From contig BAAHQB010000037.1 of NCBI GenBank assembly GCA_054601695.1, positions 992,001 to 1,056,000 on the forward strand: 64,000 bases of DNA. The letters run 5' to 3'. Of this stretch, positions 63,920 through 64,000 are shown one piece after another; positions within the stretch are counted from its first letter, which is position 1; each line of letters begins with the position of its first letter. The notes under the pieces were generated by a model that was not told where the DNA came from, searched no databases, and saw only the letters and a list, made by a program, of their open reading frames with translations. Position numbers and translations under genes: made by a program. The DNA is from Amorphochlora amoebiformis. Lineage: Eukaryota; Cercozoa; Chlorarachniophyceae.

Positions 63920-64000
63920 TATACATATGTAAGGAAACACATAGCCCTCTCAAACGCCAGCAATGCAGTATCCATACACATATATACCGATATTATAATA
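63869..64000. other. window end: (TA)n and unresolved complex DNA
   Basis: After about 50 bases of (TA)n there is a complex island near 63930-63975. It may hold the next upstream exon of the large gene (a reading LAFERA on the minus strand), but its phase does not fit and I do not call it. Confidence 0.3.

Overview
The window is nuclear DNA of an intron-rich eukaryote, most likely a unicellular protist or alga. Evidence: a cytosolic ribosomal protein (eL37), the endolysosomal scaffold VAC14 and a myristoylatable PP2C phosphatase, all cut by GT-AG introns. There are no operons and no bacterial or organellar layout. I cannot name the species. Most of the sequence is (TA)n tract, with (CA/TG)n runs and many blocks of degenerate TTAGGG repeat. 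The long open frames made only of Y/I/H/C/V codons are read-through of (TA)n and are not genes. Real coding sequence consists of exons of about 12-330 nt embedded in TA tracts.

Layout: 1-4.1 kb is CTAG-rich flank, TA sea and some unassigned coding-like islands. At 4.1-8.35 kb (+) is a six-exon gene for a 134-aa superoxide reductase-like protein. At 8.35-11.2 kb is intergenic DNA with a 439-bp palindrome. At 11.2-25.2 kb (-) is VAC14, in about 23 recovered exons. At 25.4-26.7 kb (+) is a four-exon PP2C gene, divergent from VAC14 across 253 bp. At 26.7-29.9 kb are CTAG-rich DNA, a large TTAGGG block and TA tracts. At 29.9-30.7 kb (-) is an eL37 gene with unusual extensions, divergent from a nine-exon ankyrin-repeat gene at 30.8-34.1 kb (+). 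From 34.65 kb to beyond 63.87 kb (-) is one very large gene, recovered as about 44 short exons whose phases chain almost without a break. I do not recognise its product.

The exons were found by reading both strands for splice-bounded coding islands and requiring intron phase to be conserved across junctions. For the superoxide reductase, PP2C and ankyrin genes the exon lengths add up exactly to a multiple of three with a terminal stop. VAC14 matches the known family nearly end to end. Introns often begin GTATATAT and end ATATATAG, so the microsatellite itself forms the intron ends. Decayed copies of exons lie next to several real exons, three related solo-LTR-like elements sit in introns, and CTAG-rich DNA is concentrated between genes.

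Functionally the genes look like an ordinary neighbourhood, not a pathway: phosphoinositide scaffold, membrane-anchored phosphatase, ribosomal protein, ankyrin adaptor, antioxidant enzyme. The superoxide reductase is the outlier, because this family is mostly prokaryotic.
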